Made by a program: the position numbers and the translations under genes
DNA from: Sinotaia quadrata
Taxonomy: Eukaryota; Mollusca; Gastropoda; Architaenioglossa; Viviparidae
Assembly: GCA_028829895.1 (NCBI GenBank)
Contig: CM054180.1
Coordinates: 91,513,135-91,577,134 of the forward strand
Length of the DNA stretch: 64,000 nt
Reading direction: 5' to 3'
Shown here: positions 35,185-47,355 of the stretch, in pieces
How positions within the stretch are numbered: the first letter of the stretch is position 1
Layout of the letters: each line of letters opens with the position of its first letter
Notes under the pieces: generated by a model
Databases searched by the model: none
What the model was told of the DNA's origin: nothing
The model's input: only the letters and a program-made list of their open reading frames with translations

Positions 35185-35512
35185 GATTTTTCATTTTTTT
35201 TTTTAATTTTTAAGAATATTTATCATGAACAAAACTAACTAAATAAACACTTTTAAATTCCAACTAAACTTGAATGAACCAATAAGACATGCTTCACTGC
35301 TTGATCTAATTCCAGTGTATAACCAGGTAAAGAAACAAACAATGATTTTTCATTTAATTTTTAAAAAATTTTTAAGAATATTTATCATGAACAAAACTAA
35401 CTAAATAAACACTTTTAAATTCCAACTAAATTTGAATGAACCAATAAGACATGTTTCACTGCTTGATCTAATTCCAGTGCATACTAAAATAACCAGGTAA
35501 AGAAACAAACTG
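35185..35512. repeat. 162-bp tandem duplication
   Basis: Two copies of AAGAATATTTATCATGAACA ... CCAGGTAAAGAAACAAAC at offset 162; the second copy has about 11 extra bases (TACTAAAATA region) and a few substitutions. Confidence 0.9.
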
Positions 35513-35541
35513 TTACAGAAATATAATATATTGCTATCTCA

Positions 35542-35542
35542 G

Positions 35543-35585
<43 letters not shown>
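35542..35585. repeat. (GC)n-(AC)n microsatellite
   Basis: GCGCGCGCG followed by about 17 AC units, the mirror image of the tract at 33985-34121. Confidence 0.95.
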
Positions 35586-35588
<3 letters not shown>

Positions 35589-35599
35589 AAAGATGTAAT

Positions 35600-37070
35600 T
35601 AATGCATTAGTAATTTACTAATTATGATGACAACTATTCTAATAGTAATACTGTAAATGGGTAGAGGCAAGAGTAAAATCATAAACTAACTGTACCAATA
35701 CTCATAATGCTATCTGTAACAAATACAGGTGTAATATATTTCCAACTGCAATTTAAGTCAGTAAAAATGTTTGCAAGATTGTTTTACTAATCTTATCACT
35801 ATTTCTATGTCAATAAAGATGAACACAAGTAAATCAATGAAATTTATGCATTTAAATTTTATAGTTTTGCAATTTCACAGATGACAGTCAAGTAAGAGGC
35901 ACTACACATACAACTGAAATACATAAAAGATCTTACTTGAATGACTTATGCAATACTTAATGTTATCCCTTACTTAAAACATATTCATTTTGACAATTTA
36001 TATATTTATACATCCAAAAAGTAAATTACTTGCATAAAATTAAAAATAATCAGTACCATATAAAAATGGTTCCAGACAATGTAGCATGGCAATCATGACT
36101 GTAAGTATTTCATAGTTTACAATTATATATTCCCCTGTGAATGTTAAGTGTTTACTGGAAATGTATATGATGTATTATAGAGCTATCTCCATTTGAATAT
36201 AAATTATAAAGGCAAACTAATAGCATACACCATTAAGTTGCACTTACTTATGTTTCATAAAACTGTGAAGTTTGTCTTAAGTTTTGAAAATTGTACCAGT
36301 TAACAAAATATTAAATAGTAAAACAAAGACGATCATGGGTACAGCTTTACATCACCATAAATAATGCCACAACATATAAATGTAATTGTAAAACTGCCCA
36401 CAAAATATATCTTACTAAAATACTATACTTATACTCTAGAAGTAAACAATAGTCTATACTATACTTAAATTGCTATAAGTGCACATACGAAAATGTCAAA
36501 AGGGAAAAGAGAGAAACAAAAAAGACAAAACTACTCCTAAGTAGAGGCAAAAGATCTTAAATGGCAACACATGGATAGCTTATAATTATATATAAGGTGG
36601 GTAATGAGACTTGTTAATTTAAATTCATTACTCAACCATCGTTTGTAATGCAAAGTCTGTCCTATTTATGCTGTATTAAAATCTTAATCATAATTTTAGC
36701 TAAAATATACTTCGTACAATTCTGAAGCATTTCATTAAACTTCTAGTGTTCTGTTTAGTTTGGGTTTTTCATCTGAAACATTTTACTATTACTACTATAT
36801 TAAGAAAATTAATGTTTTATCCATATTAGTATTTAATAAGAGAAAATTAAAGAAAACAATAATAAATAACTAAAAATAAACAAAATGAAATTTGTTTTTT
36901 TTACCTACGGCTTTATTTTTACTATTGCTATATTAAGAAATGTTTCATATATACGAGAAAATTAAAGGGAAGAAAACAATTTAGAAATGACTAAAAATAA
37001 ACAAATTGAAATAATTAGACACTAACATAAATATCAATACGCATTTTGAAATAAACAATTTCCCAAAGTT
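35600..37070. other. AT-rich first-intron DNA
   Basis: No recognisable feature. A locally repeated phrase (TACTATTRCTATATTAAGAAA with AACAATAAATAACTAAAAAT) occurs twice at about 36785-36890 and 36915-37010, a diverged 130-bp duplication. Confidence 0.45.
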
Positions 37071-37077
37071 AGTTTAC

Positions 37078-37170
37078 CTTTTATCGCCAGCTGTCAAAAT
37101 TACTTCAGCAGTAAAAGTGTCACAGCAGACAACACAAATTCAGCCATGACAGTTGTCACCGGAAATACAA
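37078..37170 (-). other. GOLGA1: Probable non-coding first exon of GOLGA1, with a short uORF
   Basis: The first coding exon has only 11 bases of leader, so a 5' exon must exist. A donor AAAAG|GTAAAC ends at 37078, just inside a short GC-richer patch next to the divergent FKBPL-like gene. The exon would carry a 15-codon upstream ORF (37147-37100, starting MAEFVL, ending TAA). An alternative donor, GGGAAG|GTAACC at 37189, would place the exon 100 bases upstream. The transcription start is not visible; the right border is a guess. Confidence 0.35.
37158..37166 (+). promoter_or_regulatory. ETS-type site in the divergent promoter
   Basis: ACCGGAAAT fits the GABPA/ETS consensus (CCGGAA core), a common element at start sites of bidirectional housekeeping promoters. 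It lies between the GOLGA1 first-exon candidate (minus) and the FKBPL-like gene (plus, ATG at 37585). No TATA box is evident on either side. Confidence 0.4.
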
Positions 37171-37584
37171 ACAGATCACAAAGAGGTTACCTTCCCTTGA
37201 AAGGGGTTTAGTTTGTACATCTATTAATTTATTATGTGCTGAATTATATAAGCGAATGATTGCATGTCCTAAATTTATTTCAGAGTGAGTATGCATAAGT
37301 TTATTTATACTAAAATACTTTTTACAGCTGATTTTACTGCTTTAAAATTAATATTGTTTGTAGGATTAACAGTAAAATAACACTCAGAAGAATCGGAGCG
37401 ATCAATGGTTAGTTTTAGCAGCAAAACATAAATGTTTATGTTTTGTAAATGTTGTTTATATACTAAGTACATAGGCCCCAATAAAAACATAATGAGTAAG
37501 GATAATTTCGTTTATGTTAAAATCTATACATTTTATTTTACAGATTCTACTTAAAACAGATAAATATTGAACTAGTAAAGTAGT

Positions 37585-38550
37585 ATGGATACTGTAACTA
37601 CCGAGTCTGAGGAAGCAATGACAATTGATTTTGATAGCGAAGGTGCCGCGATGGAAACCAGCGAAGTGTTGCAGGGAGAGGTTAGAAATAGTGTGACTAG
37701 TCGGCGCTGTAATCTACTAAAAGATATATTTTGGAGAATGCCAGAGCGATTTTACACAAAGAAGATAATTTGCAAGGGACAAGGCGTTGCCAGCCCGGTC
37801 TTGGGGTCTGTGTGCAATGTTGAGCTCCAGGTTACATCTGTTTCAGATGAACTTGATAAGCTAGATCTGGGATTTCCACAGGGAGAAACTGTTGTTCAAA
37901 TTGGTGAAGGAGATAAAGTACTGTCACATATTCTTGACTTTGTTCTTATTACCATGAAACGTTTAGAGAAAAGTGAGGTACTTGTTCACGATGTCCCTGA
38001 AATAGAGGGTGAGCTAGTGTTGCACATTACACTGGTGGAGTTCACTGTCTCCACACCATCCTGGTGCATGCTTCCTGCTGAAAAAGTCACTGTTGCAGCA
38101 CACCACAAAGAGCAAGGCTCACACCTTTTTAAGACTGGCCACTTGGATGCTGCTTTTGCCAGATTTTCCTTAGCAACCCACCTTCTTTTGTCTGTTTTGC
38201 CTCAGACATTTGAAGATGATATGAATGAGGCCCAAACCCATAAAGAATTATTGTGCCAGTGCTATCTAAATCTAGCAGCATGTCAGATGAAGACTGGCTG
38301 CCACATTCATGTTGTTACTAACTGTACATATGCACTTACTCTTCAGCCAACAAACGTTAAGGCTCTTTATCGTCGTGCCTCAGCCTATATAAGTCTTGGT
38401 GACTTTGTTTCTGCCCACAGTGATTTGGAGAAAGGATTGCTTACAGAACCTTCCAATCATGCATTTACACATCTTCTGCAGAAAGTAAATGCAAACATGC
38501 AGCAATGTAATGCCCAGATGGCTCAAGGACTCAGCAAAATGTTTTCATGA
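37585..38550 (+). CDS. FKBPL-like protein: degenerate FKBP domain plus TPR repeats
   Basis: 321 residues in one uninterrupted frame; an in-frame TAA nine bases upstream of the ATG supports this start. Residues 1-40 are acidic and Ser/Thr-rich. Residues about 55-155 look like a diverged FKBP fold (KGQG..., VVQIGEGDKVL..., then LVLHITLVEF as the final strand) without an obvious full set of isomerase active-site residues. Residues 166-205, 222-255 and 256-290 are three TPR repeats; NVKALYRRASAYISLGDF is the classic last one, with the Lys and Arg of a carboxylate clamp (K259, R263). This layout and length (human FKBPL is 349) suggest FKBPL/WISp39, an Hsp90 co-chaperone; FKBP6 or another TPR immunophilin is the alternative. 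A pyrimidine-AG acceptor (TTTTATTTTACAG, ending 37543) suggests a 5' UTR intron. It is transcribed away from GOLGA1. Confidence 0.85.
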   Translation: MDTVTTESEEAMTIDFDSEGAAMETSEVLQGEVRNSVTSRRCNLLKDIFWRMPERFYTKKIICKGQGVASPVLGSVCNVELQVTSVSDELDKLDLGFPQGETVVQIGEGDKVLSHILDFVLITMKRLEKSEVLVHDVPEIEGELVLHITLVEFTVSTPSWCMLPAEKVTVAAHHKEQGSHLFKTGHLDAAFARFSLATHLLLSVLPQTFEDDMNEAQTHKELLCQCYLNLAACQMKTGCHIHVVTNCTYALTLQPTNVKALYRRASAYISLGDFVSAHSDLEKGLLTEPSNHAFTHLLQKVNANMQQCNAQMAQGLSKMFS

Positions 38551-38893
38551 TGGAGCATTATCTTTTAGTTAATACTGTAATATAATAATTGTTTTGTTTC
38601 AGAAAGTTAGTTCAGCTTCAGGAATTTCAAGTAATATTTCTTTCATTTATTATACCACATATTTAATATATATAATATATAAAGTTTTAATATAAATTGA
38701 TTACTACCTTAAAACCCTATTATAATTTATAAAAGCATAAAGAATCTTGATTGGATTGCGCAAAATCAGCCTAGACCAGAAGCACTTCCCCAATTCATTG
38801 AGTCATTTAATAGAATTTAGATTTTACAGTCAACCGCTGCTTGGTGGTTTTTCTTTCTTATAAATATATATATTTTTTTCTTAAATCATTCAG

Positions 38894-38899
38894 AATAAA
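38894..38899 (+). terminator. Candidate poly(A) signal of the FKBPL-like gene
   Basis: First canonical AATAAA downstream of the stop codon, 344 bases into the presumed 3' UTR, followed by a T/GT-rich stretch. The AT-richness makes chance AATAAA common. Confidence 0.35.
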
Positions 38900-39690
38900 T
38901 ATTATTTTTAATTTATTATGAGTTTGATATTCCAAGAGATTTTCTAATATATTACTGGGGAAAAACTCTCAGTCTAGCTCACTATATTAACCTATAATAA
39001 AATGATATTGCCAGATCAGTATCACAGCAACTCTGCTCATACAGATAGATATCATCACCAATGTTTCCCTCTAAGGTGTGCATCCATGCAGCTCATTAGA
39101 AAATGCCATGCAGCAGTTTCAAAATACCACACACAGGTGGTAACAAGCTCAAACAACCACCAGTTCCGCACAAACAAGAAAAAGTTCTGTACACATAGAA
39201 AAAATATTAGAGGGAACATTGATCATCACCCTAATCCTTATCACTCAAATCTAAGGGACATACACTGAAAGTATAAGCTGCTTTTATCATAACATTTATC
39301 ATACTCCCATCCTTAGAGTCCCTGTATGTATATATATATTATAATATAAAATGCAAAAAATGTAAGAAAAATAAACATCCCTTTTGATTGTAGAAAGTCA
39401 CAAACCTTGCACAACTATTTGCCACAGACAAATCAAACATTTACAACTCCAAATTCTTACATACTAGGTTAAACAAATTAGTCTGAGAAGTTAACTCTTA
39501 GAATAAATACTTCATCAGGTTCAAACAACATTTACTTATGAAAGTAATTTAATATATTTATTTTGAAACTATGTTATAATCAAAAAGTATATTATAAAAA
39601 ATGAAAAATTGCTCGATTAACATTAGACAATCGTTTGATTTATCATAGCATAGACATGACGGTTGAGTTTTAGAGAAATAATTATAGTTG
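38900..39690. other. Intergenic DNA downstream of the FKBPL-like gene
   Basis: No gene feature. The ORF at 39002-39268 has a His-rich, unconserved look and no splice or start context. Confidence 0.4.
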
Positions 39691-39699
39691 ATGTGCATA

Positions 39700-39975
39700 A
39701 CCTTTTCAAAGATGGCCACTGTCACTAGCACATGTTCACAATCACACAGTTTGCAACAAATTACTGTCTTAATTATATAGATGACGGTTCCACATATCTC
39801 TTCTAGGCACATTATAATAACTGTTCCAGAATCTTTGATGCACTTTCCAAGACACCATGGAGAATTGTCCCAAATTTCCCTTGTGCTATCAAGCACATCA
39901 GGAGGAATGTTCCTGAATTTTTGTGTATGCTACTCAGCACACCATGAGGAATGTTCAAAATAATCTTTGTGAATT
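39700..39975. repeat. Degenerate tandem repeat, about 54-60 bp
   Basis: Units of the type CACACCATGAGGAATGTTC ... TTTGTG recur four times with many changes. Confidence 0.45.
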
Positions 39976-40599
39976 CCGGAGACCAAACTCAAGCTACCTT
40001 TTTTGCCTTATTGGTTCTCCAACAGAATTCACAGGAATCAACTTATAGCAAGACATTACTGATATGTTCGATGATAATGCTGGATGCACACACTAGTATA
40101 ATGAGGTAGAGTACAGTAATCACTGTAGCCTGAATCAAAAAAAGGTGCACTTTTCTCTGCTAAAGATTAAGGCAGTGATAAATTTCAGGCACATCTCATC
40201 TCAATAACTTCTTTCTCTCTTATAAACATTCTCAACTTAGAAATCCTGCAACAATATTGTTAATCTGATACACACACAGCATAAGAAATAGAGCATTGAT
40301 CAAAATTCACAAATATAATGTACAACATAATCAAATTAGTGAATATAGAAATAATGGTTCAATTACATAAAGTATTTTCCACTTCAAATTGTAGATCAAT
40401 AACAAACGTACAAAATATTTCTTAGTTCATTCTTTCTTTATTAACAATATTAGTCAGTTAATTTACCATAAGCTAACGATTGCCTTTATGACTAGACTCA
40501 AGTTTCATCAAATTGAAAGTGATGAGAATATATATACTTTCTTCAACAAAAATAACTTTTGGTTCATTCCCATTTATGAATTTGCTATGAACAAGTGTG

Positions 40600-40800
40600 A
40601 GACTATAAGTCAGAAAAACTACTCATCCAGTTGGAACTGGTTTAGATTTCATCAGAAAGTTTCTAGCACATTTTTTACCTGAGTTGTTTACTTCCATCTT
40701 TGACACTTATAAGCAGTGCCCAAGATCATTTAACATTTAACAATTTATACAACAGTTTAGAAATAGGGCTAGGCAAATTTACTCTACTATAGTGCCAAGT
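40600..40800 (-). repeat. Repeat family C, copy 4
   Basis: Reverse complement shows GTAAATTTGCCTAGCCCTAT, GGAAGTAAACAACTCAGGTA and CCAGTTCCAACTGGATGAGT. It stands alone, with no LTR-like partner, so family C moves or persists on its own. Confidence 0.65.
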
Positions 40801-40809
40801 TTACAACTT

Positions 40810-42840
40810 AACAAAAATAGACACATAAGTCCAGCAAGTATACTTAAAACAAATCTGATAGCTGCAGTGTTTTATGTGGGATTAAAAATGTATAGCACCC
40901 ATTTATAAAGGAAATCCCTTAGGTGATTTAAAAGAATTATCTCACCTAGGATTTTGACTATGATTTTGTTTGAAATGCACAACTTTTACTTTTAGAACTG
41001 TTTGGTATAGTTGTTCAATCTTATAACTTTAAAAGGAATATATATTACTGTGAATATGTCCTGTTATAACTTATATCTTACCTTTACTTCCATTCATTAA
41101 GTTGTATCAGTCTTATTCAATGAAAGGTTAAAATCTTTAATATTATGAAAGCACATTTCTTTAACTATTTGATTCCAATTTGGAAAAAACATAAGACATC
41201 TAATCCCAGCATATTTGATGCAAATTTATCTGATATATCCACGTGATAAAAATTGGAATTGTATCACATAGGGAATATAACAGTAGTATTCAACATAAAC
41301 AGGTATGTAATGATACAAATAAAATGTCTTCAAATAAAATTATGGGAAACATAAAATTATTTTAAAATAATTTTGAGTATAAACATTTGTTTTTAATTTT
41401 TAGACTAAAATTAAGAAGCACTTTTACATTTTAAAAAATATAGACTTTTTTCCCCTACAACATAGCACCAGTACGCACTTTTAATTATGTAATTTTCTCC
41501 AAAAGGAAGGTATTCTTTTTTTTTTTTTAACTCATCTGATGTAAGTATAATGGTATTAGCACAAGTCCAGCAGGTCTCTCAAATTGTAGGTTGGACTATA
41601 TGCTCTGGAATATACTACAGTGAGGTTGTTTTTTCTTCAAACATGCAGAACTTTTAAAAAGTATTATATTTTATATAAGAAAAAAAGTGTTATATACTTT
41701 ATTTACTGATAGTATTGATTTAGATCTATTTTTCAAAAAAAGATGTATTTATTCATTTTTTTGAAACAGTTCTAGACCCAGGGGTCTGACTTCTATTAGT
41801 GATTACCACTACCAGACTGTTGAATGGTAAATAATATATTATGACCAGACTGATGAATGATAAATATATTATCATCGGGTTGATGAATAATAGTTTTACA
41901 TGTATTATAATAAAATTATATGATCACTGTGTGTTCTTTTCATCAAGTTAATACTTAATCAGTTCCTTTCTTTTTATTATTTTGTACCAGTTTGTATAGA
42001 GATTTGCACTATTTATATTATTATTCAGTTGGCATGTTCTAACAATTTTGAAAGTTCATTATAATATGTACCACTTGCTATAGTGTATATAGTACTTATA
42101 TATACAGCAGTAGACATTTTAGTTTTTACATTTGATTAATATGTACTGCACACTATTTGCTGTTAAATGATTTTTTTTTTAATCAGTGCACTTTATTCAA
42201 CCCCAGTATAATATATTTTTCATTGTAATTTGTATACTTCATAGTTTCATTTTAAATACATTCTTAGAAGCTATCCATGAAAAAGTCAGCATTTTTTCCA
42301 GAAACCCTCTCCTTGTTAATGGTGATCCCCCCCACCAATTACCAGCTTCTCTATTTGTACATACCTTCATTTTAGCAAATCACCACCAACCATTTTTACA
42401 TCACATTTTTAGTAACTGCAAAAAAGTAAATTTTATAATAAATTGTCTGTTTATTTATATTTATTATTTCAATAAATCAATTCCAATCCTTAATTTCAAA
42501 CCTCAGCAATATATTCATTTCACTGAAATGCCCTCCATTCAACACCATGAGCAATCATCATTTTAGGCTCAAGAACATTTTTTATTTTATTAAAGCAAAG
42601 TAATGAATATTAAGTATAATTAAACAATGTTAATACAATAGAAATATTTTGATCATTATTATAATCTGTTATTTGGTGGGATACGTGTTCTTATTAGTTG
42701 TTCATAGTTCATGTGAACAGTGTAAGGATGTGTGCTTTTTTTTAACATGCAGTTTTAAAAACCAAACTATGTGTCACAGTCTGATAAAAATGTCACGACT
42801 TGTTGACCTACTTGTTGTTTACTTCAAATATTGATATTTG
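40810..42840. other. Intergenic AT-rich DNA
   Basis: A small run of GACCAGACTGATGAATGATAA-type units (about 41805-41895, three copies) is the only pattern. The 126-codon ORF at 42186-42566 is Phe/Ile/His-rich and not gene-like. Confidence 0.45.
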
Positions 42841-42871
42841 AAAACCCTTTGTTCAAGCTCTCTCCTCTCGA

Positions 42872-42886
42872 GAAGCTTCCAGAACA
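42872..42886 (+). promoter_or_regulatory. Perfect three-unit heat-shock element
   Basis: GAGAAGCTTCCAGAAC contains GAA-2-TTC-2-GAA, the exact HSF-binding consensus, 95 bases upstream of a TATA box in the same island. Confidence 0.5.
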
Positions 42887-42980
42887 GGTCAAGACGTTAT
42901 GTAACTTTAGGCCCATTGTCTAGGTTCTAGAACCAACTACATGCCACGCGATCAGTCATGTGATATGCTTTATGCTTTCC

Positions 42981-42986
42981 TATAAA
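42981..42986 (+). promoter_or_regulatory. TATA box, with possible first-exon donor downstream
   Basis: CCTATAAATC, followed about 30 bases on by a plausible start region (CACTCCTCACTGCG) and at 43105 by a donor-like ATAAG|GTACC. Together they read like a promoter and short leader exon. Confidence 0.4.
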
Positions 42987-44059
42987 TCTTGGTGACACAC
43001 ACCCACTCCTCACTGCGAGAACACAATTAGCTACATCCACTGGCTACTCGGGTCATACGGCAGCCGACGAGGTAGATGAGAATCATACACTTCGACTTCT
43101 CATAAGGTACCATCTTTTATCTGATTGTATTCTGTATATTTTAACTATGTATGTATTTGTGCTATGTATTATATTATCCACTATATACTTGAGCACGGTT
43201 CATGGAAATGACTGAAAACCTATAAGTTATGGAATATAAATTTATTGTAACTCTTTCCCATTGTAACTTTAATTTATATTGTTTTAAATTCACTAGAGCC
43301 AGAAATGCCTGCACTCGATATGAATTTCTCATGTAATTTTAATTGTAAATTGTGAAGCGCTTTGCTGTTTGAATTACCCCTTTGTATGAACATTAATTTA
43401 ACGTTGTAACTATTTTTATGATTCATACGTCATGCTGTTAAATGAAACATGCGTGAGAAGATTACATTTTTCTAAATCTAAATTGTAAACGACGCGAGGT
43501 CGAATTTCTAATTCAGAGCATTTAAACTGGAACGTGCTTAAGTAAGGGCATATTAAGCAGAGACTATATTGGGACGCATTTTGCTTTACCCAGGTCGGTT
43601 TCTTCTTGGGCTTGGTTTTGCTTTGCCTTGCCTTGCCGTGCTTTGTTGTCCGCATCCTTGAATTGGACAAGTTGTCTTTGTCTTCGTCCGAAGACCTGTA
43701 TAAACTGGTTTGAATTCTGGTGAGAGTTCAATTATTCTGAGAGTCCACGCCACTGTAAGCAATGTTGGAGTAGACGTATGCTGGTCTAAAAACTCAAGTT
43801 CACTAGCGACATAAAGGGACATCTTTTCCTGTATACCACGTGCATCTCCGCTAGAGTGACTACCGTGAGATAGACCGGGACGGACTGGAATAACGAGACC
43901 AGGCGAATACAGATTTTACAGCTGAGTATTCCTCAGTGGAATTCAATTATCACAAGGAAACAATTGGCTATTACTAGTACTACTATTACTACCTTTTCTC
44001 TTGAGAACGATAAGCACGTACGTGCATGAATTAAGAAATAGACTTTTCGCGCTCGTATT

Positions 44060-44790
44060 TGATTATTGTTAAATTGTTAAAACTTTATTAAATCTTATTT
44101 TAATTGTTAAACCTCTTCGTAGTTAATTTTTATGCATAATAGAGCTATAGATTTATCTTAGATTGGATGGGGGCGAATGAGCTGAATGACAATAACGAAT
44201 GCATATTAATTTAGAGGAACTTAACGACTTCAATCTAGCTAACATTCGCAATTTATCAGTTTGTAAATTTGTCGTCTGCACTACAAGACACACTTTTAAA
44301 TTAGCTAAATGATAAGTTGAGCAACCAGTCTGCATAGGATATGAGAGAAGGAATTAAATTATCTTTAAGGTCCTTAATTATTCTAGGCAGGGTCTATAAA
44401 TAAATACTGGAAACGTAGCACTATGATACAAAATGGATTATTACTATTACTTTACTATGCAAGAATTTGAGGTTGTTTAGGGATTTTTGTCTTAAGCATT
44501 TGATACTCTAGATACATTTGCACACAGTTTGCTTAATTTACATATGTACATCAGTTCAGTCTTACTTTACTTCCTTAAAAGTGCCATGTATCAAAACATC
44601 AAGGCCCTTCCTCCTCTTGTGAACATACTCACTGGATGGTCCTTGTAAATATGCTGAAAGCCAGCAAGGTAGGGTAAACAATGTCAGCTAAAATGATGCC
44701 TACTTGATTTATAAAGCCTCATGTTTTTACTATTTTACTGTAGTAATATATCAATTGTCATACAGATCATTCTCCTGCTTAGAATTATAT
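44060..44790. other. Intergenic DNA, nothing seen
   Basis: No coding signal or repeat that I can support. Confidence 0.45.
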
Positions 44791-44794
44791 GAGC

Positions 44795-45205
44795 ATTAAC
44801 ATATTCTGACCTAAATTATGGTGAGCACAGACATGTTCTCATGTAAAATATGGTGAGCACTAACATAATGATAATCTGACCGAAACTGTGGTGACGACTA
44901 CCAGATTTTGACCTAAATTATGGTGAGGACTAACATTCTGACCTAAATTATGGTGAGCTCTAACATTCTGACCTAAATTATGGTGAGCACTAACATTCTG
45001 ACCTAAATTATGGTGGGCAATAACATTCTGAGCTATATATGTTGAGAACTAACACTATGATTTTCATTATGGTGACCACTAACATAATCAGATTTAGAGT
45101 GACCACTAATATATTCTGAAATAAATCATGGTAATTTAAAAAATATTTTGATATAAATTATAGCAATCATAAACATATTCTGAAATAAAATTATGGTGAT
45201 TACAG
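44795..45205. repeat. 30-bp minisatellite, about 12 units
   Basis: The unit is ACCTAAATTATGGTGAGCAC + TAACATTCTG. The central units (44910-45025) are nearly exact and the edges are diverged, as expected for an array that turns over from the middle. Confidence 0.85.
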
Positions 45206-45619
45206 GAATTTTTAAAACATTCTTATGATGTCTGGATGAATGAATGCAACAATTGATGCACATGTGCCACACACTTCTCGTATACACCCATTTTCAGACA
45301 GCTGATTGAATGAACAAACTGGTGACTTTACTCAGTAACAAAAGGTATAGAACTGAGAACATTAAAAAATGAACTATAAAAGACAAACTATGCTACAAGT
45401 GACAGTAGACAGTAGCATACTAAGACAATAAGAGGGCTGATAAAAATTGCAGGAAAATTATCGACACGGCATTCTGCCCCAAGCCTTGCAAGGGGAGCTA
45501 ATAGCATTCCCCCACAAAACTCCTGGGTGGTTTTATATATCAGAGCATTTGTGATCCTCACAGAGTGAAAGTTCATGAATCAAGATTAATTCATATAATG
45601 GAGTATGAAACAATAATAA

Positions 45620-45735
45620 TTCGGGCTATCTCCTGTGGAATAAACTTGTTTAGGTTTACTATCTCCTTGGAGTAAACTGGACCAGGTTTTCTATCGCCTA
45701 TGGTGTAAACCTGACCAGGTTTTCTCATTCACATA
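45620..45735. repeat. About 42-bp tandem repeat, 2.5 copies
   Basis: Repeats of CTATCTCCTTGGAGTAAAC plus TGRACCAGGTTTT. Confidence 0.65.
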
Positions 45736-45739
45736 AGAT

Positions 45740-47340
45740 TTTGCTGATATGCCTCTCCTTGGGAGTAATTGATGACTTTTTGTAAGAATTGTTGATATAA
45801 ATCCCGAATCTGTGTTCCTTGGTACCTTGTCCTTTACATTTATCTCTTTCACTTCTCACCTTTGAAGGGTCATTCTCAGCTTCAAGTGTTAGCAAGAACC
45901 ATTATTTCAATTTCCTGTGCAGTCCTCAAAATAATAGGAATCGAAGTTTCAGGAATCTTAAGAGCATATGCTTGCAATGAATAACATCTAATTTTGCATC
46001 AAGATAATTAATTGTATGCTTCCTTGCAGGATTTGCAGCAAGGCATCACTTTTCACTTGTGGCTTAAGAATTGAAACAGCCATTCTAAAAATAGTCTGGA
46101 CAGGATTGCATTTTGGGAAATAGTACATGCCATGCAATCAATAGAGTGATAGGGAGATGCAAGTAAAATAACTGTTCAGTCTTGAAAATTTGTGGTTAGT
46201 GAATGTAATTCTCATGAGGGGATTTTCTCATAAAATTTTTAAAAGAATTGGCTCTATGTTAGTAAATAGTTAAGAAGAAAATCTGTAATTCTTTACAGCA
46301 ATTCTGAATCTGATTTTATTAGCATATTCATTGTAGTGTTCAGTACCATGTGCATTTAACTTGATTTCATTAGAGTATTCATTATTGACCTATAAACACA
46401 AATTAGCATATTCATCCCTATTCGTATCAACCACCAAATTAAGGCTTGAACAAAGATTTTAATTTTGTTGGGATATTTCAATGCTAAATTTAAGTTAGAT
46501 TAAATTATTTTTGACAAATGTTAGTGAAGATGAACAAGCCATATCTAGCTGGATAGCCATATGAAATATGCAGAATTGGTTATTAAGCATATTGATAATG
46601 ATGCTGTGAAAGAAGAGTGCTTGTTCACTATATATGATATTGACCAAAGAAAGATATCAAGACCATATTATTTTGTAAATCACTGTTTTATATTGATGCT
46701 TATTGATTGCACATTGAATTACCTGATTGTTTTTGCCTAACATGTATGTGAGGTGGCTAGATACAAAATGTGAGGTGATGACAAATGAGATGAGTAATTG
46801 AAAATACCAGTGTGATTCTAATTTAGAGAATTTGTCCTGACATAAGAGTAATTAGGAATATATGGGATGAATCAAGATACAGATTGCTTGGACAAAAGGA
46901 TATATTAATGATAATCATGATTTTATTAATTATAATATGATGATGTAAATATGACTGTGTTCCCCCAAATACTGTCATCTGTGGATTTTTAATCAAAATG
47001 AATAACATTGTAAATACTGTGAATCAAGGTAGGTCTACTAAAGGTACAGATTTATAGACAGTTTCTTTTTGTTGTTTCTCTGACTGGTTTCTACGCCTAC
47101 ATACTTGTCTGATCTCACTCATATGTATCTTCGTGTTAGAGGCCTGCTCTCATCATTTGCCATATTGCCACATTTTCAACATCGCAAACATGAAGACCAA
47201 GTTGTGTAATAAGTGCTCTTTTGCTTATCAAGGTAGGAATTTGCTGCCTTCTGAGTCTGATCATTTTCAAGGGAAATCACAAGATATGTTTTTTCATCAG
47301 CTGGAATATCTGTAAATTCTGTGTGTGTGCTTGTTCAAAC
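45740..47340. other. Intergenic DNA, no recognisable gene
   Basis: Some diverged repeats of GCATATTCAT (46315-46425). The small ORF at 47133-47315 is not recognisable. Confidence 0.4.
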
Positions 47341-47355
47341 TGTACATTCATTGTA

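Larger units (their letters stand above)
42841..44050 (+). other. GC-richer island with promoter elements (LTR or lost gene 5' end)
   Basis: About 1.2 kb with clearly higher GC and many CpGs than the flanks. It starts with a heat-shock element and TATA box and continues with non-repetitive sequence including a TTTGCCTTGCC pentamer run near 43620. No ORF on either strand matches a family (the minus ORFs at 43416-43822 look random). A solo LTR is possible; I could not find its borders. Confidence 0.4.

Noticed and set aside
37496..37543. 48-bp mini-intron in the FKBPL-like 5' UTR
   Set aside because: The GTAAGG/TTTACAG pair fits, but such a short intron is unlikely here; only the acceptor is kept as a hint of an upstream leader exon.
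42186..42566. 126-codon plus-strand ORF
   Set aside because: Composition is dominated by Phe/Ile/His/Asn from AT-rich DNA; no motif or splice context.
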